Notes: generated by a model not told the origin, from the letters alone. Positions 10,180 to 17,960 are shown, counted from the stretch's first letter. The stretch: 26,242 nucleotides of DNA from Haplomitrium mnioides (GCA_049999725.1 JBNGIS010010529.1:1-26242); one strand, 5' to 3'. Translations and numbers: made by a program.

Positions 10180-10840
10180 TAACCTTACTTCTATATAAGA
10201 GAGAAAAAAAATCAAACCATTCAACCATGCATATTGCTTCTTTTAATCAATGAAACTCCATCATTATCACTTCCATCTTAGTGTGAGGCTTCAATCCTAA
10301 AAAAAAAATGATATAGTGCTTATATTTTTTTCCTATATTTAGAATTTCCATGATATTATTTGGAAATTATATAGCAAAACTTCTTAATGTACCAAGTTTC
10401 TTCAATTCTACAAGATAATCTCTCATTAACTATAGAACATTTAGAACCTTAAATCTTAATGCCACTCTCATTTTGAACTCACACCAAGGAAAAATAAAAG
10501 CAACAAACCCCAATTGTGTTTTCTCAATCTGATATCTCCACCAAGTATTTTCAACTACTTCTTATTGGACTGCTACAAACAAAATTTTCCAACCATCTTA
10601 TCTTATCTTAGTAGCCTTAAAATACTGATTGCAATCACATAAGAAATTCTCCGATGTATTATGAGCTAACTTCCTATCATATTTTTTGGCTTTGAAAAAT
10701 TCATGTGATTTTCTTATTCTCCAAAGAGCACGTTTTCTTTTATTTTCATTTGAACTTCCAAAATATAAGCAAGATGTTCAATTTGTTGTTGAATTTCTTG
10801 AATCACCACTCTATTTGCTTATTGATTCTTCTTGTAGCTC
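10180..10840 (-). pseudogene. E0 gag (capsid region), decayed
   Basis: Plus-strand blocks GTGTGAGGCTTCAATCCT, TTGATATCTCCACCAAGT-like (10530-10550) and TTAAAATACTGATTGCAATC match the reverse complement of the E2 gag (21422-21970) in order. The start codon position corresponds to CAT at 22031 in E2, but here reads CTT (10831-10833), so the start is lost. Numerous stops occur in all frames. Confidence 0.65.
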
Positions 10841-10854
10841 ACTACTTAAAGAAA

Positions 10855-10872
10855 ATCAAGCTTTGAAACTAG
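10855..10872 (-). other. E0 primer-binding site, degenerate
   Basis: Directly inside the 5' LTR the minus strand reads CTAGTTTCAAAGCTTG. Against the plant initiator-Met tRNA primer site TGGTATCAGAGC about 9 of 12 positions agree. The position next to the LTR end makes the assignment reasonable. Confidence 0.55.
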
Positions 10873-11070
10873 TGTAAGAGACCTCAATTAAAAACTCTTA
10901 TAAAGAAAAACCAACCAAATGCCAAGATACATAGCTACCAAAACCAATCAAATGCCAAGATAAACAATCATCCAATGGAGACAAAAGCAAAAGCTCAAAC
11001 CATTTGAGAGGAACTCTAGATTGAAGAGTTGGGCAATGAGGTCTTTCAGTCTATACTTGATAATGAGGTG
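10873..11070 (-). repeat. E0 5' LTR, truncated by the E1 insertion
   Basis: The plus strand begins TGTAAGAGACCTCAATTAAA and ends TATACTTGATAATGAGGTG. The other E0 LTR (3749-4014) shares the blocks in order and continues past GAGGTG with TCAATTAACTTCC, whereas here GAGGTG is followed at 11071 by the E1 LTR start TGTAATAGTAC. This is the direct evidence that E1 inserted into this LTR. Confidence 0.75.
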
Positions 11071-11284
11071 TGTAATAGTACAAGCATGATGTTATACTAT
11101 TTATAAGAAAATAGAGAGGAGTGAAGGAAGTGGTAGAGGGTTTAGGGTTAAGGAAATGAGATAAGATTACTTGCCTTGGAAGTAACATTTAGAGTTTGGC
11201 TTATTGGTCTTGAGTTGTGTAACTATATTAGAGTTATCTTAAAGTTGTTACTCATTTGAAAGTTGGTCTTTGAGTTCTTTTACA
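11071..11284 (+). repeat. E1 5' LTR with internal deletion
   Basis: It starts TGTAATAGTACAAGCAT and ends GAGTTCTTTTACA. Compared with the E3 3' LTR (389 bp) it lacks about 150-170 bp of the middle, including the TATAAATAG box found at 21215. An upstream CTATTTATAAG is kept. The outer blocks match well. Confidence 0.85.
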
Positions 11285-11302
11285 TTGTTGTCAGAGCCAT
11301 GG
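11285..11302 (+). other. E1 primer-binding site (initiator-Met tRNA)
   Basis: TTGTTGTCAGAGCCATGG follows the LTR end immediately. It matches the plant initiator-Met tRNA primer site TGGTATCAGAGC with only two differences, and is the best preserved core (TCAGAGCC) of the four sites in the window. Confidence 0.8.
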
Positions 11303-11316
11303 TTCTTTTTGGTGGA

Positions 11317-11661
11317 ATGGAGAATTAAGAAGCAAAGATTCAAATGATGCAACAACAAATTGAACATCTTTCTAGCCTTTTAGAAGTCTAAATGCAAATA
11401 GGAAAAATAACACCTTTTTAAGAAGAAGAGAGTCATGTATAGTTTCCAAAACAAAAAGCATATGATGGGAAGACAGTTTTTGACACATCATAGAATTTTT
11501 GTTCAATTGCTACCAATACTTTGAGGCTACAAACATTAGAGATAATGGTCAAAGAATTATATTTGATGTAAGTCAATTAAAAAGAGTGGCAAAAACTTGG
11601 TAGAGATGCCAAATTAAGCAAGCTCAACGTAGATTTGTTGCTCCAACTGCTTCTTAGCACG
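11317..11661 (+). pseudogene. E1 gag, N-terminal half
   Basis: It starts at ATG 11317 (MEN, then a TAA where E3 has MESQEE), continues QQIEHLSSLLE, then the capsid region with YFEATNI and a damaged AKTWW motif: ACTTGGTAGAGATGCCAA encodes Thr-Trp-stop, where the second Trp codon TGG has become TAG. Several more stops occur. The reading continues at 22465. Confidence 0.75.
11657..11661. repeat. Target-site duplication of E2, left copy
   Basis: GCACG immediately left of the LTR start; the partner GCAAG lies at 22465-22469. Four of five positions agree. Collapsing the duplication brings the E1 gag halves together in one frame. Confidence 0.7.
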
Positions 11662-11997
11662 TGTAAAAGAATCTCAAAGACCAAATCCAAATGAGTAAGA
11701 ACCCATAGTGAACTCTAATAGAGTTCTTCAACCAAAAGCAACTCAAGGTCCAAGCTAGGACCAAAAGAGTGCAAGCAAAAGCCAAGCAACCAAAGAACCC
11801 AAGTGATTCAAGAGGAACTACAGAATGAGGAGTGGGGCTAAGAAGTCCTTCTATTTATTTAAGAGAAGAAGGTGTCTCCCTTGTTTCTTCACTTACAAGT
11901 CACTTCTAATTTTAGCCCTAAAGGTGACTCACTACCACTTCCTTCACTCTTCTCTGTTTTCTTATAAATAGCACAACCTTATGCTTGTACTATTACA
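11662..11997 (-). repeat. E2 3' LTR
   Basis: The plus strand runs from TGTAAAAGAATCTCAAAGAC to GCTTGTACTATTACA (336 bp). It is the partner of the 5' LTR at 22073-22464, with about 22 substitutions by my count over 336 aligned bases. It lacks a block of about 58 bp present in the partner; the lost block lies between two copies of a CCCTAAAGGTGACTC-like direct repeat. Confidence 0.9.
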
Positions 11998-12014
11998 TAA
12001 TCCTTGCCTTCTAG
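11998..12014 (-). other. E2 polypurine tract
   Basis: The minus strand reads AGAAGGCAAGGATTA between the chromodomain stop codon (TAG, 12017-12015) and the LTR start TGTAATAG. It is identical in E3. In reverse transcription this tract primes plus-strand synthesis. Confidence 0.75.
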
Positions 12015-12340
12015 TCGATGACGTCCTTGTCATTGCCACAACTTTCAAAAATTTTAATAACTTCTTGAGCATTCTCAAGATTTTAAGAAGGTTCTCAAAT
12101 AGAATCATGAAGTGGATAGCCTTTCCGGAAAACCTTGTATTGAACTTGTGAATGCCGCCCTCGCTTGATAACTCTTTTCACTAAAATGTGATCTACTTCA
12201 GATTCTTCATGATCATCAAGAACAATGGCTGGAGGAGGAAGTTGAACACAATTTGGAAAAGAAGATGGACTTGGAACAAAAGTCTTAAGTTTAGACACAT
12301 GGAACACGTAATGAATCTTCATATAAAGAGGAAGATCAAG
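12015..12340 (-). pseudogene. E2 integrase tail and chromodomain
   Basis: On the minus strand the frame gives MKIHYVFHVSKLKTFVPSP (the linker after the integrase core), then the chromodomain EVDHILVKRVIKR...VQYKVFRKGYPLHD. The aromatic-cage Trp of LWKGY is Arg here, and the TWEP motif reads Ile-stop-EP, so the domain is broken. The end of the frame, GNDKDVID and a stop, matches E3 exactly in layout. Confidence 0.85.
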
Positions 12341-12465
12341 TTTATAAACAACTGGAGAAATAACTTGAGAAATAGATAAAGGACCAATCCAAACAGGAGA
12401 TAACTTACGGACTTAAGTATCTAAAGACAATAGAAGATTATGAGTGGATAACATAACTTGGTCAC

Positions 12466-13240
12466 CTAAAACATAAGAGTAATCACGACGATGTTTATCG
12501 TCAAACTGTTTTTTTTCTGATTTTGAGCAATAACAAGATGGATTCTAGCATCTTGCAATGAGGAAGATAAACGAGACAAAAAGGTAGAAAGACTGGGAAC
12601 ATTAGAAGACGAAGGAGAAAGCAAACCATCGAGAACAAGAGGATGTTGACTAGAATTAAGAAAGAAAAGAGAAAAACCAATACTTGCTTGCTTGGAGTTG
12701 TTGTATGCAAACTCCACAACTGGTAAAAAACTATCCCAATCTGTATGATGAATATTGATAAATGCTCGAACCAAATCCTCCACAGTGCGATTTTCCTGTT
12801 CAGTTTGCCCGTCTGTTTGAGGATGATACGCCGTAGATATAGATAGTTTGGTACCCAAAAGTGTGAATAACTCTTGCCAAAACTTCCCAGTGAATCATGG
12901 ATCTCTGTTAGATATAAGTACCTTTAGCATTCCATGATATCGGAAGATTGTATCAAAATAAATCTTCGCCAATTGTGGAGCATCCACCGTATCCACTGTC
13001 GGTGCTAGATCAATTTTTTTGCTTAGCTTATCCACAAACACCACAATGGTCATAAACCCACAAGGCATGGTTGGAAGCGAAGTAATAAGATCCAAACTTA
13101 CATGTTCCCACCAAGCGGTAGAAATCGATAATGGTTGCAGAAGACCAGCTGGTTTTTGATTTGAAGCCTTGTTTCATTGACAACTTTCACAAGAACGAAC
13201 AAAGCCACAAACATCTCGAGCTAGGTTTGGACACCACCAA
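12466..13240 (-). pseudogene. E2 integrase core
   Basis: Motifs in order on the minus strand: CESCQ (second half of the HHCC finger), WEHVSLDLITSLP (first catalytic Asp), VVFVDKLSK, ISNRDP, then GTKLSISTAYHPQTDGQTEQ (catalytic Glu). The second catalytic Asp, expected in SDRDP, is Asn. A TGA follows DP (GATCCATGATTC), where the family codon would be Arg. The same stop is present in E3 and E4. Integrase inserts the new DNA copy and would act in the nucleus; this one is not functional as it stands. Confidence 0.85.
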
Positions 13241-13665
13241 GTTCATTGAAGCAACTCCATAGTCTTATCTACTCCAAGATGCCTAGAAATCGGAATATCA
13301 TGTGCTTCTTCTAAACGTGTCATTGGAAGCGCATCATCTTGATGAACATATATTTGATGGCCTTGATAGAGAATACTATCTCGAATGGAAAAAGGATGAT
13401 ACTCAATATCTTGGACTGCCAAACGTGCTCTAACAAGAGTAAAAAAGACGTCTTCTTGTAACTTTGGTCGAAAGCCGTCACTGGATGCTTCATCAAGATG
13501 TAATATACTAGCATTTGCTATCTCTAATGTATTTATTCGATGATTCGGTCTTCGAGACAATGCATCAAGAATAGTGTGGAACATTCTTAGCTTGTACTCC
13601 AACTTGAAATCAAAGAGTTGTAGTTGATCTTCCCATCGATGATGAAGACTTGTTATATTTTCCAA
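13241..13665 (-). pseudogene. E2 RNase H end and integrase zinc finger
   Basis: 140 open codons: HHRWEDQLQLFDFKLEYKL, DALSRRPN (end of the RNase H-like region), a linker, then EEAHDIPISRHLGVDKTMEL, the His pair of the HHCC finger; the Cys pair (CESCQ) follows beyond a stop. This corresponds to the polyprotein junction between RNase H and integrase. Confidence 0.85.
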
Positions 13666-13674
13666 GTGGATTGC

Positions 13675-14187
13675 TTAAAGCAATGGCTTGTGGTCTATGC
13701 ACATAAGTACAAGTTTGCCCAAAAGATAGTGTCTCCACACCTTGGTAGCATAAACCATTGCTAATTGCTCTCGATCTCTTGTAGAATAATTTCTCTCCAC
13801 CGCATTCAATCGGCATGACATAAATGCAATTGGATGAAGTCTATCCTCAAACTCTTGTTGCAAAATTGCTCCAATAACAAAATTAGAAGCATCAAAATCA
13901 AGTATACAATGCCTCTTTGGATCATATGGTTGTAGAATTGGACGAGATGTCACCGCATCTTTGAGTTGTTGAAATGCCATGTGCTCCTTGGTCGTCCATT
14001 TGAACTTTGCATCCTTCCCTAGTAAATCTTTAAGTGGTGCAGCAATATGAGGATAGTAATAAATGAATCTTTGATAAAAACTTGCTAATCCATTAAAATC
14101 TCGAACATCCTTTGCATCATTTGGTGTTGGCCACTTTGCAATAGCCTTAATTTTCTCTTCCTCCATCTTGATGCCATTTGTAGACAC
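13675..14187 (-). pseudogene. E2 RT connection and RNase H
   Basis: 170 open codons. Residues about 16-45 (IAKWPTPNDAKDVRDFNGLA, SFYQRFI) are the typical connection that follows RT in Ty3/gypsy elements. ILDFDASNFVIGAILQQ (about 95-110) holds the first RNase H Asp, RDREQLAMVYATKVWRHYLL the Glu region, and CIDHKPLL near the end the last Asp. All expected acidic residues are present. RNase H removes the RNA template during cDNA synthesis. The segment is joined to RT at 14266 by a region with one TGA (LQ-stop-LRN), a stop shared with E3. Confidence 0.9.
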
Positions 14188-14265
14188 TTTATGCCCTAGA
14201 TAAGTGACCTCTTGCTTCCAAAACTCACACTTGGACTTCTTGCAATAAAACTTCCAATTGCGTAG

Positions 14266-14736
14266 TCATTGTAGAACCTCTTTGAGATGAGCACGATGCT
14301 CAACTTCACTTTTACTAAAGATAAGAATATCGTCCAAAAATACCAACACTAAATTATCCAATAACCCATCAAAAACTCGATGTATTTGATCTATAAATAT
14401 CGTCGGAGCATTAGTAAGACCAAATGTAAGAACTTTCCACTCAAAATGCCCATACCTTGTGTGAAAAGCTATCTTTGGTACATCACTTGGCTTGATTGGA
14501 ATTTGCCAATAGCCACTTCGAAGATCCAACTTAGAAAAGAATCGTGCACCACTCAATTGATTTAACAAATCATCAATACGAGGTAGAAGATAGGCATTCT
14601 TCATTGTTTGATTATTCAATCCTTGATAATCTATACAAAGACGAAATCTACCATCTTTCTTTGGTACAAAGAATACTGAAGCTCCCCAAGGAGAAGTACT
14701 ATGTTGAATGAAATCCTTCTCAAAACGATCTGTCAA
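14266..14736 (-). pseudogene. E2 reverse transcriptase
   Basis: 156 open codons carrying the fingers and palm: [20 protein letters not shown] (about 22-41), [13 protein letters not shown] (catalytic Asp about residue 71), [10 protein letters not shown] (about 105-114) and [11 protein letters not shown] (catalytic Asp pair about 135-136, encoded at 14340-14329). All catalytic residues are intact, so this is the best preserved enzyme domain of the nest. The RT copies element RNA into DNA. The stretch just upstream (14955-14737) is the protease-RT linker (DLPKGLPDD) with a TGA in the position where E3 has NRPIY. Confidence 0.92.
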
Positions 14737-14964
14737 TGTCTTTTGAAGCTCCTCTAATTCTTGTGGTGATATTCGATATATAGGTCAATTATAAGAAGTG
14801 CTTACCGGTATCAACTCAATCGAAAAAGGCATTTCTCGATCGTCTGGTAACCCTTTTGGCAAATCCTCCACAAACACATCCACAAACTCTTTCCAAATAT
14901 CATCTATAATTAAGGTAGGTGCACCTTTTCCCCTCTCTTTACTCAAGTTCATGATGGGTTTAAT

Positions 14965-15387
14965 TCAAATAGCAAAGATAGACAACTTTTGCGTCATTGA
15001 ATTAACATGTTGAACTGATTTAGGCTTCTTCACCAATGGTGTCAAACACCCCAAAAGAAATTTTTTACCATGTAAGGTATCTTGAATTTGTCGTTTTCTC
15101 CAATCAAATTGAACGAACCTTTCTTCAAGCCAAGGCAATCCTAAAATGATGTCATATTGTACAAGTGCAATAACAAATTGCATAGATTCCATATACTCTT
15201 TTCCAATCCTTAGAAAGAATTGGTTTTGAGAGCAAAATACGTCATGCTTTTGGCCATCAGCCATAGTCACAATACTCCCCTTGATAAGCCTATATTTTGC
15301 TTTGATTATCTTAGCAAAACCTAGTGATATAAAATTTTCAGAACTCCCACTATCGACCAACATTCTACAAGAGTGCTCCTCAATCAT
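14965..15387 (-). pseudogene. E2 aspartic protease
   Basis: 140 open codons. The active-site triplet DSG is at residues 12-14 (LVDSGSSENF), followed by the flap-side region TMADGQKHD and the second signature YDIILGLPWLE (about 78-88), typical of retroviral-like aspartic proteases of plant Ty3/gypsy elements. It cleaves the Gag-Pol polyprotein in the particle. The catalytic triplet is intact here, unlike E3 (DNG) and E1 (DCG). Confidence 0.88.
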
Positions 15388-15499
15388 ACCATGAAGATGG
15401 AATAAGGTACCTCAAATTCTTTTTGGAATTTTAATCTCATTAGAGCTTTTAAGGTTTTGAGAACGTTGTTTGAATAGTTGAGGACAAGATCTTACTTCT

Positions 15500-15504
15500 G
15501 TAGC
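15500..15504. repeat. Target-site duplication of E3, left copy
   Basis: GTAGC abuts the E3 LTR start; ATAGC follows the other end at 21411-21415. Four of five positions agree. Merging them restores alignment of E2 with the unbroken gag/protease spacer of E3 (ACTCACG-CTAC-A). Confidence 0.75.
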
Positions 15505-15754
15505 TGTAATAGTACAAGCATAAGGTTGTGCTATTTATAAGAAAATAGAGAGGAGTGAAGGAAGTGATAGTGAGTCACTTTTAGGGTTAAGATTGGATTA
15601 CTTGTCTTTGAAGGCACTTTTGGTAGAGAGTCACCTTTAGTGTTGAAATTAGAAGTGACTTGTAAGTGAAGAAACAGAGGAGACACCCTCTTCTTTTATA
15701 TAAATAGAAGGAATTCTTATCCCCACTCCTTATTCTGGAGTTCCTCTTGAATCA
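15505..15754 (+). repeat. E3 5' LTR, first part
   Basis: It starts TGTAATAGTACAAGCATAAG and matches the 3' LTR (21022-21271) with about 23 substitutions. It contains a likely TATA box TATATAAAT at 15697-15705. Similarity stops at about GAATCA (15749-15754), where F2 sequence takes over; the match is ambiguous for about 13 bases further because the sequences resemble each other there. Confidence 0.9.
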
Positions 15755-16195
15755 TGTGGGCTCTCTACGTCCAATCTTCCTTTGCTTCACTCTTGTAAGT
15801 TATCTGCTCACTTTATTGGACCATTTGCTATTTTTTCTCATATTGATGAAGTAGCCTATCAACTTGTTTTACCTCCTCACATGAAGATTCATCCGGTTTT
15901 TCATGTCTCTTTATTGCGTGCTTTTGTACCTCGCTCTTCCACCTTCTCTTGTACCCAAGAACCCTCTCCACCACCTGAGCTTATTGGTGGTCATGAGGAA
16001 TTTGAGATGGAACAGCTCTTGAAAAAACGCACATGTCGTCAAAGCCATCATGAGATTGTGGAGTACTTGGTTCGTTGGAAAGACTATCCTCTTTATGAAG
16101 CTACTTGGGAGCCTTTGGAGAATTTGGCTAATACCTCTGCACTTGTTCACTCTTTTGAAAACTCTCTTACTTGCAACAAGGATGTTGCCTCTTAA
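15755..16195 (+). pseudogene. F2 integrase tail and chromodomain, open frame
   Basis: An uninterrupted frame of about 146 codons from the left border to the stop at 16193-16195; no start codon is expected because it is the end of a longer pol. Order: LSTSNLPLL, KLSAHFIGPF and EVAYQLVLPPHMKIHPVFHV (the GPF-type module after integrase), a Pro-rich spacer, then a chromodomain with YLVRWKDYPLYEATWEP, which keeps both aromatic positions (Trp of VRWK, Trp of TWEP). In the whole element this domain would bind methylated histone tails. It is the least damaged coding sequence among the transposon remains, suggesting a younger donor. Confidence 0.85.
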
Positions 16196-16208
16196 AAGAG
16201 GGGAGGAT
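16196..16208 (+). other. F2 polypurine tract
   Basis: AAGAGGGGAGGAT lies between the chromodomain stop and TGTAACGG. This is the standard arrangement of tract and LTR start in plant chromoviruses. Confidence 0.8.
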
Positions 16209-16319
16209 TGTAACGGTCACTAACTTTAGTAAGCCATAGCTAAAAATAATGTCAACTATATCTAGAAAGCTATTACTAAGTTAGAGTAGTAAAAAGAAAC
16301 TGCTATTATAGAGAATTGG

Positions 16320-16512
16320 ACATGTGGCACGAGGAGAGAAAGTCAACGAATTAAAGTGAAAGAGGGAGTTTAGACAGACTACTTTAGAAGAGGATAACGA
16401 CACGTGGCAAGCATAGAATTAAAGTAAAGAGAAGGTTCTAAAGATCCTTAAGGACACGTGGCAGAAGGAGAACTAAAGAGATTGAAGGTTCTAAGGATAA
16501 AGACACGTGGCA
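16320..16512 (+). promoter_or_regulatory. Four G-box/ABRE-like boxes in the F2 LTR
   Basis: ACATGTGGCA at 16320 and ACACGTGGCA at 16400, 16454 and 16503. The last three contain ACGTGGC, the core of plant ABA-responsive elements and G-boxes bound by bZIP factors; the first is a C-to-T variant of it. They lie 135 to 320 bp upstream of the TATA box, each in a short A/G-rich repeat (for example GGCAGAAGGAGAACTAAAG). The sequence is directly seen; ABA or stress response is inferred from the known role of such boxes. Confidence 0.7.
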
Positions 16513-16637
16513 CAAGGAGAAAAAAAGTAAAGGGTGATCCAATTAGAGAGAGGGAAAAGAGGGGTCCAATCAGAAGAGGATAGAAAAGGAACCAATGGGG
16601 TTCCTCCACCTATGTCAGCAAAGTGCCTTCTCTCAAG

Positions 16638-16645
16638 TATATAAA
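16638..16645 (+). promoter_or_regulatory. TATA box of the F2 LTR
   Basis: TATATAAA within TCAAGTATATAAAGAAGGGA, downstream of the ACGTG boxes, fits the U3 promoter of an LTR. Confidence 0.6.
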
Positions 16646-16776
16646 GAAGGGAGAATGCCTTGTTTGGCATCTCTTACCTTGTGGGTTTTCCAAGTTCTTT
16701 GTGCGCTTCTCTTGTGCTAACTTGTATGTGTTGTATTTGTACTAACTTAGATGTGTAATGTGGGTATGTAGTGTTA

Positions 16777-16872
16777 GAGCTTGGATCTTGAGTTGCTTTT
16801 GGTTGAAGAACTCTATTAGAGTTCACCATGAGTTCTTACTCATTTGGATTTGGTCTTTGAGATTCTTTTATA
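16777..16872 (+). repeat. E3 5' LTR, last part
   Basis: It resumes with AGCTTGGATCTTGAGTTGCT and ends GAGATTCTTTTATA, the C-to-T changed form of the family end TTTTACA. It matches the 3' LTR end at 21318-21410 closely. The primer site follows at once. Confidence 0.9.
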
Positions 16873-16890
16873 TTGGTGTCAAAGCCACGG
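16873..16890 (+). other. E3 primer-binding site (initiator-Met tRNA)
   Basis: TTGGTGTCAAAGCCACGG follows the LTR end. Two A/G differences separate it from TGGTATCAGAGCC. This supports plant initiator-Met tRNA priming, the usual primer of Ty3/gypsy elements in plants. Confidence 0.8.
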
Positions 16891-16909
16891 TTTTTCTTTT
16901 GTGAGCTAC

Positions 16910-17600
16910 ATGGAGAGTCAAGAGGAGGTGATTCAAGCAATAGAGCAATGACTTGAACATCTTTCACTCCTTTTGGAAGGAGGAATAAAAGAAAGAGCAA
17001 TGTTTCGAGAAGAAAAGAGTTATGGGCAATTTCCAACACCAAAAGGATATGATGGAAAGGTGACTTGTGGTGCTTGTGAGAACTTCATTTTTTATTGTGA
17101 GCAATATTTTGAAGCTACAAACATTAGAGAGGATAGTCGGCGAATTCTATTTGCGGCAAGCCAATTAGAAGGGTTGCAAAGACTTGGTAGAGATATCAAA
17201 TAGAACAAGCACAACGTGGATTTGTTGCTCATATTGTTGCATAAGTTCAAAGAAAGAGTGATTTCAAGATTTAGGGTTATAAATGATTCAAAAGTAGCAA
17301 GAGATCAAATGGCCAAATTGAAGCAACTTGGTACAATGAGAAGTTATGTGACACATTTTCAGGATACAATTATGCAAATTCCTGATATAAGAGAAGAAGA
17401 AGCACTAGACCACTTTGTTCGAGGATTGAAGCCTCGCATGAGAATAGAAGTTACTATGAGAGAAGCCTACTCAATTAAAAGAAGCAATGCGTATGGCAGA
17501 ATGACATGACTCATTACTCACGCCTACAAAAATTAGATCTTGTCTTCAACCCTTCGAACAACGTTCTCAAAACTTTGCAAGCTCTAATGGAATTAAAATT
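16910..17600 (+). pseudogene. E3 gag (capsid region), frameshifted
   Basis: ATG 16910 starts MESQEEVIQAIEQ, then a TGA (shared with E2), then LEHLSLLLEGGIKERAMFRE and the capsid region CGACENFIFYCEQYFEATNI. The AKTWW region is shifted and reads TGGTAG (Trp-stop). A short deletion removes part of the SWHEF codons near 17240. The frame resumes FKERVISRFRVINDSKVARD, DHFVRGLKPRMRIEV. After 17509 a short spacer of about 80 bp leads to protease with no CCHC knuckle. Gag would form the particle. Confidence 0.85.
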
Positions 17601-17621
17601 CCGACAAGAATTCAAGGTACC

Positions 17622-17960
17622 TTGTTCCATCTTGATGGTATGATTGAGGATCACTCTTGTAGAATGTTGGTCGATAATGGGAGTTCTGAAAATTTTATGT
17701 CACTACGTTTTGCTAAGATAATCAAAGCAAAATATAGACCTATCAAGGGGAGTGTTGTGACTATGGCTGATGGCCAAAAGCATGACATTTTTTGCTCTCA
17801 AAAGCCATTCCTTCTAAGGATTGGAAAAGAGTATACAGAATCTATGCAATTTGTTATTGCACTTGTATAATATGACATCATTTTAGGATTGCCTTGGCTT
17901 GAAGAAAGGTCCGCTCAATTTGATTGGGGAAAATGACAAATTCAAGTTACCTTACAAGGT
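17622..17960 (+). pseudogene. E3 aspartic protease
   Basis: The frame MFHLDGMIEDHSCRMLVDNG carries DNG at residues 18-20 where E2 has DSG, a change of the catalytic triplet's second residue. The frame ends at a TAA (17868-17870) where E2 encodes Gln, then continues in the same frame with YDIILGLPWLEER, the second protease signature. The enzyme is therefore broken twice. Confidence 0.82.

Larger units (their letters stand above)
3749..11070 (-). mobile_element. E0: Ty3/gypsy chromovirus, oldest level of the nest
   Basis: A decayed element read on the minus strand: partial 5' LTR (11070 to 10873), initiator-tRNA primer site, gag, protease, RT, RNase H, integrase, chromodomain, then a 3' LTR beginning near 6578 and finishing at 3749. 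The 3' LTR is split by fragment F1 (about 4015-6470). The 5' LTR stops at 11070, where E1 begins. Removing F1 leaves about 4.9 kb, and about 5 kb if the missing LTR part is allowed for. The frames are heavily broken. Similarity to E2 and E3 runs throughout, so it is the same family but an older, more diverged copy. The missing part of the 5' LTR would be expected right of E1, but F3 and E4 lie there instead. Confidence 0.8.
11071..11661 (+). mobile_element. E1: left part (5' LTR, primer site, gag start)
   Basis: Second level of the nest. This part covers the LTR, the primer site and the first half of gag. It breaks at 11661, where E2 begins, and resumes at 22465 on the far side of E2. The two halves align consecutively to the unbroken gag of E3: the left part ends in ...CTTCTTAGCAC and the right part starts GCAAGAGTTTAAAG, giving a near-perfect 5-bp duplication (GCACG/GCAAG). 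Confidence 0.85.
11662..15504 (-). mobile_element. E2: main part (protease to 3' LTR)
   Basis: Third level of the nest, on the minus strand. This part holds the end of gag, protease, RT, RNase H, integrase, chromodomain and 3' LTR. Its gag and 5' LTR lie at 21411-22464, separated by E3. Summed, the two parts give about 4.9 kb, the same as E3 without its foreign patch. Target duplications flank E2 in E1 (GCACG/GCAAG) and E3 in E2 (GTAGC/ATAGC). It is the best preserved long pol of the window, with long open stretches and catalytic residues mostly kept, yet it is broken by single stops at several CGA-type codons. Confidence 0.9.
15755..16776 (+). mobile_element. F2: 3' end of another chromovirus inside the E3 5' LTR
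   Basis: This contains the end of an integrase, a chromodomain, a polypurine tract and an LTR of a different family (LTR start TGTAACGGTCAC). It replaces about 45 bp of the E3 LTR that are present in the 3' LTR. The left border lies in the codons just before LSTSNLPLL, the right border near GTGTTAG before AGCTTGGATCTTGAG. Neither border shows an LTR end or a target duplication, so this is not a simple integration. Because it is absent from the 3' LTR, it arrived after E3 integrated. Confidence 0.8.
16209..16776 (+). repeat. F2 LTR, incomplete at its 3' end
   Basis: It starts TGTAACGGTCACTAAC. It contains a box array (16320-16512), a TATA box TATATAAA (16638-16645) and a T/G-rich leader region. 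No ...CA end is seen before E3 LTR sequence resumes at about 16777, so the LTR is truncated. At least 568 bp are present. Confidence 0.7.

Noticed and set aside
10686-10877. 63-codon plus-strand frame
   Set aside because: Antisense shadow of E0 gag; the same shadow occurs opposite E2 gag at 21895-22077.
15755-16776. F2 as a normal insertion
   Set aside because: No 5' LTR, no target duplication, and about 45 bp of the host LTR are missing at the site.
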